Positions 18,748-28,156 are shown, numbered from the stretch's first letter. The stretch is DNA of 64,000 nucleotides from Lacibacter sediminis (GCF_014168535.1 NZ_CP060007.1:2542001-2606000); one strand, 5' to 3'. Notes: generated from the letters alone by a model not told the origin. Made by a program: numbers and translations.

Positions 18748-18789
18748 GCAATGCAATTAGCTAAAGTGCCGCAAGATAAATGAATGTGC

Positions 18790-18854
18790 AGATAAGTATG
18801 CCATACTTATCTATCTGTTTCACTTGTTCAGAAAGTATAAGAAGTATGGCATAC
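18790..18854. promoter_or_regulatory. Palindromic operator-like pair upstream of the nucleoid-protein gene
   Basis: AGATAAGTATG-C-CATACTTATCT (18790-18812) is a perfect 23-base palindrome with a single central base. A second core, GTATG-G-CATAC, lies at 18844-18854. The shared core GTATGSCATAC, centred 48 bases apart, suggests a dimeric repressor site. Neither is followed by a T-run on the minus strand, so they are not ordinary terminators of the upstream M20 gene. Confidence 0.6.
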
Positions 18855-18874
18855 CTTAAGTAGAAGTATATCTT

Positions 18875-20323
18875 TTAATCCCTGTAATTCAAAGCTGGTT
18901 TACGATCGCCTAATAATGCTTTGTATTTATAGTCGCCGATCTGCTGTTTGAATTCTGCTTTTGCTTTTTCAATTAACTCGGGATGAAGAAACAGATCAAT
19001 CGCAGTTAACGCCATTGTTTTTGCTGATACCATCATTCCTTTTGTTCCGATCTCCGTACCGCCACAGGCAACAGCCTGCCAGCTATGTGCTGCAGTGCCC
19101 GATACCCATGTAGCCGAACGCAAACCAACTGTTGGCACAGCATAACTCACATCACCAACATCTGTACTGCCGCCACCTGCATCCATTTCTATTTTCACTG
19201 GTTTTACAATGCCTGCGTTTGCAACAGGAGGAGCGGGGAACCCAAAAGTTGCCTGAAGTTTATTGCCGAAGTCAACTTCGGCTGCCGTGTATTGCACGCC
19301 ACCGGTTTTCTCTAAGTTCTTCTGCATCACTTCAGCCAATGTTCTGTTGAGCAACAGATCATGTGTGCCACCGATCATTTCGAATTCCATTTTTGTATCG
19401 GTACCAATTGCAGCACCATTGGCTGCATTTACCACACGATTGAAAATACTTTGCACCTGGTCTCTCTTTGGGTGACGCACATAGTAATATACTTCTGCAA
19501 AATCAGGAATTACATTGGGCGCTTTGCCGCCATTTGTAATTACGTAATGAATCCGTGTTTCCTGTGGAATATGTTCACGCATCATGTTCACCATATTGTT
19601 CATTGCTTCAACGCCATCCAATGCAGAACGACCACGTTCAGGCGATGCTGCGGCATGTGCAGAAATACCACGGAAACGAAACTTGGCTGACATGTTTGCC
19701 AATGCACTTGTCATGGTTACTCCATTATCGTTACCGGGATGCCAGTGAATAGCAACATCTACATCTTTAAATAAGCCAGCACGTACAAGATATACTTTGC
19801 CACTGCCACCTTCTTCGGCAGGACAACCAAATACTTTAATGGTGCCGGTGAACTTTTTCTCTTCAATTAATTTTTTAATTGCAATGCCGGATGCGACAGA
19901 TGCCACGCCAAACAAATGATGACCACAAGCATGACCCGCATCTTTGCCCGCACTTATTTTTTCAGGCGCATTAGTTTGTGATAAACCGGGTAATGCATCA
20001 AACTCAGCAAGAATTGCAATTACAGGAGAGCCGCTGCCGTACGTAGCAACAAAAGCGGTTGGAATACCGGCAACACCTGCTTCAACTGTAAAGCCATTAT
20101 CTTTTAATGTTTGTTGTAAGAGTGCACTGCTCTTAACTTCTTTGTAACCTACTTCAGCATAATCCCAAATCTGGAACGCCATGGTTTTATACTGATCATA
20201 GTTCGCTTGAATAGAAGTTGATGCCTGTGTTTTTAACTGATCATCTTTTGTAACAGTTAGTTTCTTTTGTGCCTGCGCAAATGCAAAAAGGAACAGGGCG
20301 GTAGTTAATAAAACGCTTCTCAT
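18875..20323 (-). CDS. M20-family amidohydrolase, AbgB-like, exported
   Basis: A 482-residue metallohydrolase. The start at 20323 puts a signal peptide first (MRSVLLTTALFLFAFAQAQ), whereas the longer open frame would bury it. Metal-site motifs are present: ILAEFDALPGLS, DAGHACGHHLFGVAS, and CPAEEGGSGK with the general-base glutamates. The later MDAGGGSTDVGDVSYAVPT and HSWQAVACGG match the p-aminobenzoyl-glutamate hydrolase subunit B branch. It probably removes amide-linked groups in the periplasm; the native substrate is unknown. It lies alone between a lipoprotein gene (divergent) and the nucleoid-protein gene. Confidence 0.88.
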   Translation of the reverse strand: MRSVLLTTALFLFAFAQAQKKLTVTKDDQLKTQASTSIQANYDQYKTMAFQIWDYAEVGYKEVKSSALLQQTLKDNGFTVEAGVAGIPTAFVATYGSGSPVIAILAEFDALPGLSQTNAPEKISAGKDAGHACGHHLFGVASVASGIAIKKLIEEKKFTGTIKVFGCPAEEGGSGKVYLVRAGLFKDVDVAIHWHPGNDNGVTMTSALANMSAKFRFRGISAHAAASPERGRSALDGVEAMNNMVNMMREHIPQETRIHYVITNGGKAPNVIPDFAEVYYYVRHPKRDQVQSIFNRVVNAANGAAIGTDTKMEFEMIGGTHDLLLNRTLAEVMQKNLEKTGGVQYTAAEVDFGNKLQATFGFPAPPVANAGIVKPVKIEMDAGGGSTDVGDVSYAVPTVGLRSATWVSGTAAHSWQAVACGGTEIGTKGMMVSAKTMALTAIDLFLHPELIEKAKAEFKQQIGDYKYKALLGDRKPALNYRD

Positions 20324-20491
20324 GCTGATTTGATTTTTGGAAGCAGGGAAGATAAGAAGCATTCGCCTAATAAAATTCAATGGTTACATATACAATCTTT
20401 TATAATCTCACATGTTTATGCGATAGGTAATGGAGACAATGCCAACTAGTTTTGCAACGTTTCTTCCCTTTGCGAAGTCAACTAAATAACT

Positions 20492-21238
20492 ATGATACAC
20501 AAATCAACCTTATTCATCATGGCAGCTATGTTGCTGCTTTTTGTTGCTTGTAAAAAAACTCCCGTTGTGCCGGTGCCTTCACCAACACCTGCTGATCTTG
20601 TTGTTCAATGGGATAATGCTTATCTCACAGATGAGAATACAGATTCAGCCTATATCTGGTGGAATGTAAATGGACAGCGTGTTCAAAAGAATATGACGAA
20701 AGAGGCGGGGAAGTTCATCATTTCGTTAGATTCTTTAACGGGAGGTGCTGCCACCATGGAGATCAGGCTGTATACAAAAAAACTGATGAACAGTCACCGT
20801 TCGATGTATGTGAAAAAGATAAACAAACCTGTCAATAATAAACTTGGATTAGTCTATACTGCTCCAACTTCTGTTAACGATGTAAACTGGGTGCCCCGTG
20901 TATTTATGAAAGATGGAGGGAATGGCGTGATCGCTGTAATGGGTATTCGTCCTGAAGATACCTTTCTGGGTTTGTATAATGTTGGTACTAAATGGATCGA
21001 TCTCACTGTTGAGAAGATTTATTATAAAGGATTGAATGTTGTAGCAGGGAAATCATGGACTTGCTATGGCGACCATTGCATCATTCCGAATGGTATGTAT
21101 GAGAGCGATGATTTTTTTGCATCAGTGCCGCCGCAACTGGCAGGAAAAGAATACAACCACATTGAGCAGTTGTTTATGTTTGGCGATGGCAACTATCGTA
21201 ATGGCTGGAGTGTGTTGAGTTTTAACTATAATTTTTAA
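20492..21238 (+). CDS. Lipoprotein of unknown function
   Basis: A 248-residue exported protein with a clear lipobox (LLLFVAC followed by KKTPVVPVPSP). The mature part after a proline-rich linker looks beta-rich, with strands such as AYIWWNVNGQRV and WVPRVFMKDGGNGVIAVMG. It contains two close cysteines near residues 192 and 196 (SWTCYGDHC) that could form a disulfide. A TANNTTTG box (TAGTTTTG, 20447-20454) lies 37 bases upstream. I recognise no domain. It is divergent from the M20 gene and convergent with a small membrane protein. Confidence 0.7.
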   Translation: MIHKSTLFIMAAMLLLFVACKKTPVVPVPSPTPADLVVQWDNAYLTDENTDSAYIWWNVNGQRVQKNMTKEAGKFIISLDSLTGGAATMEIRLYTKKLMNSHRSMYVKKINKPVNNKLGLVYTAPTSVNDVNWVPRVFMKDGGNGVIAVMGIRPEDTFLGLYNVGTKWIDLTVEKIYYKGLNVVAGKSWTCYGDHCIIPNGMYESDDFFASVPPQLAGKEYNHIEQLFMFGDGNYRNGWSVLSFNYNF

Positions 21239-21245
21239 GACCCGG

Positions 21246-21581
21246 TCAACTCATCAGGTCGATCAGTCCTTTAAATACCAATATCAGGCCGATGATGGTG
21301 AGGCCGTATAAAGCAAAATTGAAGTTGCTGTTGTTTGTGAATAAAAATACAGTAAACATAAAACCTGTTGTTAACAGGAACACGCCAATGCCGCAGTAAA
21401 CAAAAGCTGCATTGCGTTTCTTTTCGTTGCGGATTTTTTTCCACTCGTCGAAGTATCGCTGTGCTGCATCACCGGATAACCCGGTTTCCAATAATCGTTG
21501 AAGAATTTCCTCGGTGCTGAGGCCTTGTTGTTTAAGTGTATTGATGCGTAGCAATACATCCGGCAATTGAGCAGTATCCAT
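21246..21581 (-). CDS. Small membrane protein with N-terminal helical domain, unknown
   Basis: A 111-residue protein. The first 55 residues are charged and helical (RINTLKQQGLSTEEILQRLL), resembling short helix-turn-helix oligomerisation segments. Two hydrophobic segments follow (about 59-81 and 87-108). It lies seven bases from the stop of the convergent lipoprotein gene. No family is recognised; the coding call rests on the membrane-protein composition and the clean start and stop. Confidence 0.65.
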   Translation of the reverse strand: MDTAQLPDVLLRINTLKQQGLSTEEILQRLLETGLSGDAAQRYFDEWKKIRNEKKRNAAFVYCGIGVFLLTTGFMFTVFLFTNNSNFNFALYGLTIIGLILVFKGLIDLMS

Positions 21582-21791
21582 TTACGGCAAGTTTAGGAGG
21601 AAGATAAAAATTTTCTGTGATTCCGCTATTCAAGTGTACAGCCTTTTTTTAGCTGATTGATGATCATATTGTAACAAAATAGGCATGCCAAAATGTATAG
21701 GTATTAAGTTGTTTAAAACCCAATCTCAACATTGCATTTCTTCTCTTTTTCCCCACCTCAAACACACTACTTTCCGCTCGCCTAATTCACC

Positions 21792-21820
21792 TATCTTTGC
21801 CGCCTTGAAATCGAAGGAGA
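21792..21820 (+). promoter_or_regulatory. lepA -7 box and strong Shine-Dalgarno site
   Basis: TATCTTTG (21792-21799) matches the Bacteroidota -7 consensus TANNTTTG. AAGGAGA (21814-21820) stands four bases before the ATG at 21825. A canonical Shine-Dalgarno sequence is unusual in this window, where most starts have none. The leader would be very short. Confidence 0.6.
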
Positions 21821-21824
21821 ATTA

Positions 21825-23618
21825 ATGAAGAATATCAGAAATTTTTGCATCATTGCGCATATCGACCACGGAAAAAGTACCCTGGCTGATCGTTTATTAC
21901 AAACAACCGGCACTATCAGCGACCGTGATATGATGGATCAGGTTCTGGACGATATGGACCTGGAACGTGAAAAAGGCATCACGATTAAAAGTCATGCCAT
22001 CCAGATCAACTACAAACACAAAGACGGACAGGAGTATATTCTGAACCTGATCGATACACCCGGACACGTTGACTTCAGCTATGAAGTGAGTCGTGCACTG
22101 GCAGCCTGTGAAGGTGCTTTGTTGCTGGTTGATGCGGCACAAGGTATCCAGGCGCAAACCATTTCCAATTTATACTTAGCGATTGATAATAATCTTGAGA
22201 TCATTCCCGTGATCAACAAAATTGATATGGACGGGGCGATGATCGAAGAAGTAAAAGACCAGATCGTTGAACTGATCGGTTGTAAACCCGAAGAAATTTT
22301 GTTGGCCAGCGGTCGTGCGGGAATTGGTATTGAAGAAATTCTGGAAGCAATTGTTGAACGTATTCCGCCACCCGTAGGTAAACCCGATGAACCATTACAG
22401 GCACTCATCTTTGACAGTGTGTTCAATAGTTTTCGTGGTGTAATTGTTTACTACCGTATCCGTAATGGGAAAATTAAAAAGGGCGATAAAGTAAAGTTTG
22501 TCAGTACCGGGCAGGAATATGATGCTACAGAGATTGGCATTTTGAAACTGAAGATGACGGAGAAGAAAGAGGTGACTTGCGGCGATGTGGGTTATATCAT
22601 TACCGGTGTAAAAAATGCGAAAGAAGTAAAAGTGGGTGATACCATTACGCTTGCTGCTAATCCAACACAGGAACCTATCCAGGGTTTCCAGGAAGTGAAG
22701 CCGATGGTGTTTGCCGGTATCTTCCCGGTGGTTACTGAAGACTTTGAAGAGTTACGTGATTGCATGGATAAACTACAGTTGAACGATGCTTCACTAACCT
22801 TTGAACTGGAAACATCACAAGCACTTGGCTTTGGTTTCCGTTGCGGCTTCCTTGGTTTGCTCCACATGGAAATTATCCAGGAGCGTTTGGAGCGTGAGTA
22901 CAACCAAACAGTGATCACCACTGTTCCAAACGTAAGTTTTATTGCTTACACCACTCGTGGTGAAAAAATACAGGTGAACAATCCAACACAGATGCCTGAG
23001 CCAACAGCGATGGACAGGATTGAAGAGCCGTTCATCAAAGCACAGATCATTACGAAGCCCGATTATATCGGTAATATCATGACGCTTTGTTTAGGTAAGC
23101 GTGGTATACTAATCAATCAAAGTTACCTTACACCAACACGTGTAGAGTTGATCTTTGAAATGCCGTTGACTGAAATCGTATTTGATTTTTATGATAAGTT
23201 GAAATCACAAACCCGTGGTTATGCATCATTCGATTATCATCCTATTGGTTATCGTGATGCAGATATTATTAAAATGGATGTGCTGTTGAATGGTGATAAG
23301 GTGGATGCATTAAGTGCATTGATTCATCGCAGCCGTGCGCAGGACTTTGGTCGCAAGCTTTGTGAAAAATTGAAGGAGTTAGTACCACGTCAGCAATTCC
23401 AGATTGCGATCCAGGCAGCTATTGGTGCAAAGGTTGTTGCCCGTGAAACCATCAGTGCTATGCGTAAGGATGTAACAGCGAAATGTTATGGTGGTGATAT
23501 CAGCCGTAAACGTAAACTGTTGGAAAAACAGAAAGAAGGTAAGAAGCGTATGCGCCAGATCGGCAACGTAGAAGTGCCGCAGGAAGCATTCTTAGCGGTG
23601 TTGAAATTGGATGATTAA
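21825..23618 (+). CDS. lepA: Elongation factor 4 (LepA), back-translocating GTPase
   Basis: A 597-residue translational GTPase that binds the ribosome and affects stalled or mispositioned complexes. GTPase motifs are in place: P-loop AHIDHGKST near the N-terminus, [16 protein letters not shown], and NKIDMDGA. The EF-G-like domain III, domain V and the LepA-specific C-terminal domain follow ([20 protein letters not shown], then [20 protein letters not shown]). Length is exactly typical. It has its own promoter, Shine-Dalgarno sequence and a strong terminator, so it appears to be transcribed alone. Confidence 0.99.
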   Translation: MKNIRNFCIIAHIDHGKSTLADRLLQTTGTISDRDMMDQVLDDMDLEREKGITIKSHAIQINYKHKDGQEYILNLIDTPGHVDFSYEVSRALAACEGALLLVDAAQGIQAQTISNLYLAIDNNLEIIPVINKIDMDGAMIEEVKDQIVELIGCKPEEILLASGRAGIGIEEILEAIVERIPPPVGKPDEPLQALIFDSVFNSFRGVIVYYRIRNGKIKKGDKVKFVSTGQEYDATEIGILKLKMTEKKEVTCGDVGYIITGVKNAKEVKVGDTITLAANPTQEPIQGFQEVKPMVFAGIFPVVTEDFEELRDCMDKLQLNDASLTFELETSQALGFGFRCGFLGLLHMEIIQERLEREYNQTVITTVPNVSFIAYTTRGEKIQVNNPTQMPEPTAMDRIEEPFIKAQIITKPDYIGNIMTLCLGKRGILINQSYLTPTRVELIFEMPLTEIVFDFYDKLKSQTRGYASFDYHPIGYRDADIIKMDVLLNGDKVDALSALIHRSRAQDFGRKLCEKLKELVPRQQFQIAIQAAIGAKVVARETISAMRKDVTAKCYGGDISRKRKLLEKQKEGKKRMRQIGNVEVPQEAFLAVLKLDD

Positions 23619-23628
23619 TTAAAAAGCT

Positions 23629-23652
23629 GTCATCCCGAATGATGAGGGATCA
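23629..23652. repeat. Short palindromic element resembling dispersed Bacteroidota repeats
   Basis: The segment contains CATCCC, GAATGATGA, then GGGATC, so CATCCC and the GGGAT word are loosely inverted. Similar CATCCCGAA-type elements recur in intergenic regions of many Bacteroidota genomes (from memory). Only one copy is seen in this window, so its repeat status cannot be shown here. Confidence 0.3.
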
Positions 23653-23667
23653 GTTGAAAATAGTTAC

Positions 23668-23696
23668 AGCACAAAGATTTTTCTTTGTGCTTTTTT
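23668..23696 (+). terminator. Rho-independent terminator of lepA
   Basis: Perfect 10-bp stem AGCACAAAGA / TCTTTGTGCT with a TTTT loop, followed by six T residues, 49 bases after the lepA stop. Confidence 0.9.
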
Positions 23697-23729
23697 ATTG
23701 AAGTATTGTTTGAGGGCTATACAGAAAAA

Positions 23730-24248
23730 TTATAAAATTAATGCTGAACGAAAGAGCAGCTTGTTTTTCAGATCATCAGTAAGTTCTATTATTTCAATTT
23801 CTTTAACTGCTGAAGAATAATTGAATCGCAAAGGAACTTCGGCTCTGATATATTGAATTTTACGAAGTACAATCTCGCCTTTGCTGTTTTCCTCTTGCAG
23901 ATCATTCAGGTGAGGATCACTCATCACAAGCGAATCAATTCGTTTCCCTTTTGCATTAAGCAGAGAAATTTGCCAGTCGCCGGATTTTGATTCTGCATCT
24001 GCAGTTCCTTTCAATTCCCCACTCACCAACTGTTGCTGGATGATCTTCATGTTAGGGTTACCTGTAACAGAATCAATGATTGATTCGAGAGTGAGATAAA
24101 GTAACCGGTGTTCATCAGTTGCTGTTTTTTCTTTATTTGAAGATGACGACAGAGCCTGTTTTCTGTTGCAGCCGCTGTTTACAAAAACAAGAAAAAAGCA
24201 AAGGAGCAAATGTAAAAAGAAAGTATATTTATGATGTGGCGCTTTCAT
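23730..24248 (-). CDS. Lipoprotein of unknown function
   Basis: A 172-residue protein. The start is placed at ATG 24248 because it gives a compact lipoprotein signal: basic and histidine residues, a hydrophobic run, then VNSGC as lipobox. The open frame continues 21 codons upstream, but that part is polar. The mature protein is charged, with segments LRKIQYIRAEVPLRFNYSSA and KEIEIIELTDDLKNKLLF. No domain is recognised. It is divergent from the 127-residue gene at 24321 and stands apart from lepA after its terminator. Confidence 0.65.
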   Translation of the reverse strand: MKAPHHKYTFFLHLLLCFFLVFVNSGCNRKQALSSSSNKEKTATDEHRLLYLTLESIIDSVTGNPNMKIIQQQLVSGELKGTADAESKSGDWQISLLNAKGKRIDSLVMSDPHLNDLQEENSKGEIVLRKIQYIRAEVPLRFNYSSAVKEIEIIELTDDLKNKLLFRSALIL

Positions 24249-24320
24249 GCGGCATGAGTTATGTAACCGTGTAAAAATACTGTATTTCACCACATTGTTT
24301 ACCCAAAACAAAAATGCACT

Positions 24321-24704
24321 ATGAGCGATTTTACACTTAACAAAGAGCCTGATCTTGTCGTTACTGCCCGTTTTATTGAAAAGGGAGATGACGCTCCTTT
24401 ATATGGTGACGATCTTACCGTAAGACTTTATGACCGTGATATAGCAGACGACGATTTTTTAGGTGAAAGCCGGTTGGATACTGATGGTCACATACGTATT
24501 GCTTTTGCACATGATGCATTTGTGAATGATGCAGCGTTTAATGAAGCAAGACCCGATTTTTATTTTATGATCATGAAAAACGGGAAGCCCGTTTATACCA
24601 CCAAAGTATTGGAAGAGTTAAGTATTGAAGATCTCCAGCAATTCAGGATGGGAGAGGGAGATGTGGTTGATCTTGGAAGTTTTTTGGTGGATGTGAAACA
24701 GTAG
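24321..24704 (+). CDS. Small acidic cytosolic protein of unknown function
   Basis: A 127-residue acidic protein with no signal peptide. Its pattern (PDLVVTARFIEKGDDAPLYG, then DDLTVRLYDRD, DDDFLGESRLDTDGHIRIAF) suggests a single beta-sandwich rather like a C2-type or transthyretin-type domain, with many aspartates that might bind calcium. That structural idea is inference. It is followed 41 bases later by a membrane protein gene on the same strand, with which it may be cotranscribed. Confidence 0.6.
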   Translation: MSDFTLNKEPDLVVTARFIEKGDDAPLYGDDLTVRLYDRDIADDDFLGESRLDTDGHIRIAFAHDAFVNDAAFNEARPDFYFMIMKNGKPVYTTKVLEELSIEDLQQFRMGEGDVVDLGSFLVDVKQ

Positions 24705-24745
24705 TTTTTATTCCTCCTTTTAAAGTAAGTTGATTACGTAGTACT

Positions 24746-25225
24746 ATGATATCAGAATTGATCAATTACAGCATTTATGTCTGGCCCTTTATCAGTTTTA
24801 TTATTCTGCTTCTGATAACGGTGTTGTTTTTGTTAAGTCAGTATAAGGCACTGAAAGCTGTATCTGAAGAAAACAGAAAAATTGGTTTAAACGATATCTG
24901 GTTTCAACTCATACCATTCTTTAATCTTTACTGGTGGTTTGTTGTAGTAAATCGACTGTCAGCTTCATTTGCAGCAGAGTACGATAAATTGCAGATAAGT
25001 CATAATGAGTTATATCCAACCCGTGCCGCCGGTATTGTTACTCCATTACTTTATTTTTTAGCCCTCATTCCTTTTGACGAATTAAAAACTATCGCCACTT
25101 TAGGTTGGTTTTTGTGCTTTATTATTTATTGGGTGCAAGTATACAAATGCGGAAAACTTATTCTTGCTAACAAGGAATACGAACTTCTGGATGTAGAGCG
25201 AGAAGCGCTTGATAAAACATCTTAG
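24746..25225 (+). CDS. Membrane protein of unknown function (DUF4328-like)
   Basis: A 159-residue protein with four hydrophobic segments (about 9-31, 50-68, 95-110, 117-136). The cytosolic-turn motif LNDIWFQLIPFFNLYWWFVV, followed by residues like RLSASFAAEYDK, resembles uncharacterised membrane families such as DUF4328. It also loosely resembles the PFYNVW segment at the N-terminus of the signal peptidase at 30862. Its last four bases overlap the convergent saccharopine-dehydrogenase-like gene. No function is assigned. Confidence 0.65.
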   Translation: MISELINYSIYVWPFISFIILLLITVLFLLSQYKALKAVSEENRKIGLNDIWFQLIPFFNLYWWFVVVNRLSASFAAEYDKLQISHNELYPTRAAGIVTPLLYFLALIPFDELKTIATLGWFLCFIIYWVQVYKCGKLILANKEYELLDVEREALDKTS

Positions 25226-26556
25226 CTTCTTATTTCTTGAAATATAATGCCGTGTTGTTTTAACTCCTCCAGTACGGGTTCATAAATTTCTTTGCGTGTA
25301 GGAATGTGTAATCCCTTCAGTTTTATTTTTTCCTCCAGTATCAATTTTGCAGCAATGCCCAATGGTAAACCAACTGTTTTAGCCATAGCTGTTCGTAAGT
25401 TGTCTTCTCCTTTTACTACTAAGCTGCTTTTGATGGATGAAGTAGTCCCGTCAAGTACATAGTCAATTTCATGCAGCATAACAATCATGTCTTTATCCTG
25501 CGGTTGCAAAACAAGCTTCTGCTCAACTTTCGATTGAAGAATATCTGCGCTGCATTTCGCAGCCGCAGGTAAAAGCTCGTTGCTTTCTAATGCAAGAAAT
25601 GCAAACTGTTCGAGTATAATATCATGATCAGCTTCTTTCACATACAATTCAAGATACATGCGGAGGCTTAATTCTCTTCCCTCAATTTGTTGCAGCTTTG
25701 CACTTAACCACTCGCTGTATGTTTTGCATTTGCTTACTAATAAGTGATCCTGTTCATTGGTAAGATCAAGATCAACTACTACATCCCAGCCTTTACAAAA
25801 ATCAGCGTAACGTAATGTTGTTCGAATGAATGTTGTGGTGTTTTCCAATCCATACAATGGTATATAGCTTAACGAATCACGGTTAGGATACCAGGCAAAA
25901 GCCGGCAACTCATCAACAACAATTTCTTTGCAGTTTTCAAATACTTCATTGTAGGTTTTTTGTACCAACTGGTCATTCTCTTTATAAGCTGCACCCGCAT
26001 TCCCGGCCATTACGATGTTGCGTGGGTTCCAGCTTATTTTGTAATGCCATGGGTTATCATCACTTTCAGGCGCAACCAATCCGCCGCAATGCGATTTAAA
26101 AGATGTAATGCTTCCGCCTTTTGTTCTTATCTCATCAAACAATTGCATGGCGCTCATATGATCAATGCCGGGATCAAGACCCATTTCACACAAGAACAAT
26201 AATTCTTTGCTTCGTATTTCAGCTTCCAGGTTCTTGATCGCATCATCTACATAAGAGGCATTGAGCAGGTTTCGTCCAATAGCTACACAATCTTTCAGCA
26301 CATGAATATGCAAAAAAGGAGGGAGGAGAGAAATGACAAGGTCAGCAGATTCGATCAGTATCCGTCGTTCATCCGCATCGGTTACATTTATTTCAATTGC
26401 TTCGGTATTGGGAGCATTGCCCAATTTTAAACTTGCCTGTTCTGCATTGGCATCAGCTACAATCAACTTCCAGTTTTTTTCGCTAACAGTTGTTTTGAGA
26501 TAGTCAATTAAAACTGTTGCAGATTTGCCTGCGCCAAATACAAGAATCGTTTTCAA
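25222..26556 (-). CDS. Saccharopine dehydrogenase-like protein
   Basis: A 444-residue probable NAD(P)-dependent oxidoreductase. The Rossmann nucleotide-binding loop is at the N-terminus (ILVFGAGKSATVLIDYL). The saccharopine-reductase-type C-terminal domain includes FLCEMGLDPGIDHMSAMQLF and GGLVAPESDDNPWHYKISWN. In eukaryotes this fold makes or splits saccharopine in lysine metabolism. In Bacteroidota the gene is widespread, but its exact substrate is less certain. It is a single gene, convergent with the membrane protein at 24746 and divergent from pdhB. Confidence 0.87.
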   Translation of the reverse strand: MKTILVFGAGKSATVLIDYLKTTVSEKNWKLIVADANAEQASLKLGNAPNTEAIEINVTDADERRILIESADLVISLLPPFLHIHVLKDCVAIGRNLLNASYVDDAIKNLEAEIRSKELLFLCEMGLDPGIDHMSAMQLFDEIRTKGGSITSFKSHCGGLVAPESDDNPWHYKISWNPRNIVMAGNAGAAYKENDQLVQKTYNEVFENCKEIVVDELPAFAWYPNRDSLSYIPLYGLENTTTFIRTTLRYADFCKGWDVVVDLDLTNEQDHLLVSKCKTYSEWLSAKLQQIEGRELSLRMYLELYVKEADHDIILEQFAFLALESNELLPAAAKCSADILQSKVEQKLVLQPQDKDMIVMLHEIDYVLDGTTSSIKSSLVVKGEDNLRTAMAKTVGLPLGIAAKLILEEKIKLKGLHIPTRKEIYEPVLEELKQHGIIFQEIRS

Positions 26557-26633
26557 TCAAAATAAATTTTAAGAACGATAAAGTAAGGGGAGAAATCGCA
26601 AATAACCATAGGCAATTTATTGGCTGAATCAGT

Positions 26634-26665
26634 TTTGGGTGTTTGGCCTTCTATCAATAAATTTG
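26634..26665 (+). promoter_or_regulatory. Consensus Bacteroidota promoter of pdhB
   Basis: TTTG at 26634-26637 and TAAATTTG at 26658-26665 are separated by 20 bases, an excellent match to the TTTG / TANNTTTG promoter of Bacteroidota. It stands 27 bases before the ATG at 26693 and thereby argues against the earlier in-frame start at 26639. Confidence 0.75.
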
Positions 26666-26692
26666 CCCCACTTTAAAAACAAAGCTATTTCA

Positions 26693-27676
26693 ATGAGAAC
26701 AATTGCCATGCGTGAAGCCCTGCGGGAAGCAATGCAGGAAGAAATGCGCAGAGATGAGAAAGTGTTTTTGCTGGGTGAAGAAGTTGCCGAATACAATGGT
26801 GCTTACAAAGTAAGCCAGGGTATGCTCGACGAGTTTGGTGCAAAGCGTGTTATTGACACGCCCATTTCTGAACTTGGTTTTGCGGCCGTAGCGGTAGGTG
26901 CTGCACAAAACGGGTTACGCCCTATTGTTGAGTTTATGACCTGGAACTTTGCTGTGCTGGCATTGGATCAGATTTTGAATACAGCTTCAAAGATGCTGGC
27001 CATGAGTGGCGGACAGGTAGGTTGCCCCATTGTTTTTCGTGGACCAAATGGATCAGCCGGTCAGTTGGGTGCACAACACTCTACAGCTTTTGAAAGCTAT
27101 TATGCCAATATCCCCGGTTTGAAAGTTATTTCGCCTTCGAATCCTTATGATGCAAAAGGGCTGTTAAAAGCTGCGATACGTGATGATGATCCGGTGGTTT
27201 TTATGGAATGTGAAGTTTGTTATGGTGACAAAGGCGATGTACCTGAAGGCGAATACATCATTGAAATTGGCAAATGCGATATTAAACGCCCCGGTCGTGA
27301 TGTAACGATTGTATCTTATAACAAGATGATGAAAGTTGCTCTCGGTGCTGCAGAAGAGTTAGCAAAAGAGGGTATTGAAGCTGAAGTGATCGATCTGCGT
27401 ACGATCCGTCCGTTGGATTGGTTCACTATTCTTGAGAGTGTAAAGAAAACAAATCGCCTGGTGATTGTAGAAGAGCAGTGGCCGTTTGCCTCTGTATCAT
27501 CTGAAATTGCTTACCGCATACAAAAAGAGGGATTTGACTACCTCGATGCGCCGATCCGTCGTATAACCAGCGTGGATGCGCCAATGCACTATGCACCAAC
27601 ATTGGTGGGAGCTTACTTACCTGATGTGCCCCGTACGGTAAAACTGGTAAAGGAAGTGATGTACATGAAGAAGTAA
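26693..27676 (+). CDS. pdhB: Pyruvate dehydrogenase E1 component, beta subunit
   Basis: A 327-residue subunit of the thiamine-diphosphate-dependent E1 enzyme that decarboxylates pyruvate and passes the acetyl group to E2. It begins [19 protein letters not shown]1-beta signatures are present: [52 protein letters not shown], and [17 protein letters not shown]. The short 327-residue length is typical of Bacteroidota PdhB without a fused lipoyl domain. The alpha subunit is not adjacent. The start is fixed by the promoter just upstream and by homologous starts. Confidence 0.95.
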   Translation: MRTIAMREALREAMQEEMRRDEKVFLLGEEVAEYNGAYKVSQGMLDEFGAKRVIDTPISELGFAAVAVGAAQNGLRPIVEFMTWNFAVLALDQILNTASKMLAMSGGQVGCPIVFRGPNGSAGQLGAQHSTAFESYYANIPGLKVISPSNPYDAKGLLKAAIRDDDPVVFMECEVCYGDKGDVPEGEYIIEIGKCDIKRPGRDVTIVSYNKMMKVALGAAEELAKEGIEAEVIDLRTIRPLDWFTILESVKKTNRLVIVEEQWPFASVSSEIAYRIQKEGFDYLDAPIRRITSVDAPMHYAPTLVGAYLPDVPRTVKLVKEVMYMKK

Positions 27677-27697
27677 CTACGTCAAAATAAATGCTTT

Positions 27698-27724
27698 AAA
27701 GCCGGTCAATTTGATCGGCTTTTT
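27698..27724 (+). terminator. Rho-independent terminator of pdhB
   Basis: Stem AAAGCCGGTC / GATCGGCTTT (10 bp with one G-T pair), loop AATTT, then T residues, 22 bases past the pdhB stop. Confidence 0.85.
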
Positions 27725-27819
27725 GCATTACTGGACAAATAAATGTCCGTATAATTTTTTATTCGAAAGAATTGCAGCATATTTGCCACGGTTTTTCATA
27801 GGATATTGGATTTTAAACG

Positions 27820-27851
27820 AAGCTGGATTTCTATCCGGCTTTCTTTTTTTT
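27820..27851 (+). terminator. Second rightward terminator hairpin
   Basis: Stem AAGCTGGAT / ATCCGGCTT (9 bp with one wobble pair), loop TTCT, then a long T-rich tail. It lies about 95 bases past the pdhB terminator with no gene between them. It may be a backup terminator or the end of a short RNA. Confidence 0.65.
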
Positions 27852-27909
27852 AAAAGCAAAGGGGAGTCAGCCGCATTGCGGAATTACGAGTTTGTGGAAG
27901 CCAAGTACA

Positions 27910-28059
27910 TTACGGCATCAGTCCTTCAACGAATAGGCGCAGGGTGCTTAACAGCAACCAAACAAAGCCGTAAGTGATACACACAAGAGAAAGGCCTAAA
28001 GCTGAAATTTTAACAGCGATCTTCCAGGCTGGCTGCGTAGAGATTGAACTTAACTTCAT
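27910..28059 (-). CDS. 49-residue single-pass membrane protein, unknown
   Basis: A short leftward frame starting ATG at 28059 encodes MKLSSISTQPAWKIAVKISA, then a hydrophobic stretch (LGLSLVCITYGFVWLLLSTL) and a short tail RLFVEGLMP. The polar basic start, single membrane span of about 22 residues and clean stop look like a genuine small membrane protein rather than chance. It lies downstream of the DUF4846 gene's upstream-facing end on the same strand (97 bases away). The rightward open frame over the same bases looks non-coding. Function is unknown. Confidence 0.6.
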   Translation of the reverse strand: MKLSSISTQPAWKIAVKISALGLSLVCITYGFVWLLLSTLRLFVEGLMP

Positions 28060-28156
28060 AGGGATTGGTTTTGGTACGTATCAAAAGTAAACATCATCCA
28101 ATTCAAAAACAATCGGAGAAAACCTGTATTTTCTTTCGGTAATTACCGAAGCCATA

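Noticed and set aside
18790..18812. Palindrome as the terminator of the M20 gene
   Set aside because: Read leftward the stem is not GC-rich and no T-run follows, so an operator is the better reading.
27711..27977. Rightward 88-codon open frame after pdhB
   Set aside because: It starts inside the pdhB terminator, spans a second terminator and has no domain or signal pattern. The opposite-strand 49-residue membrane protein is more convincing.
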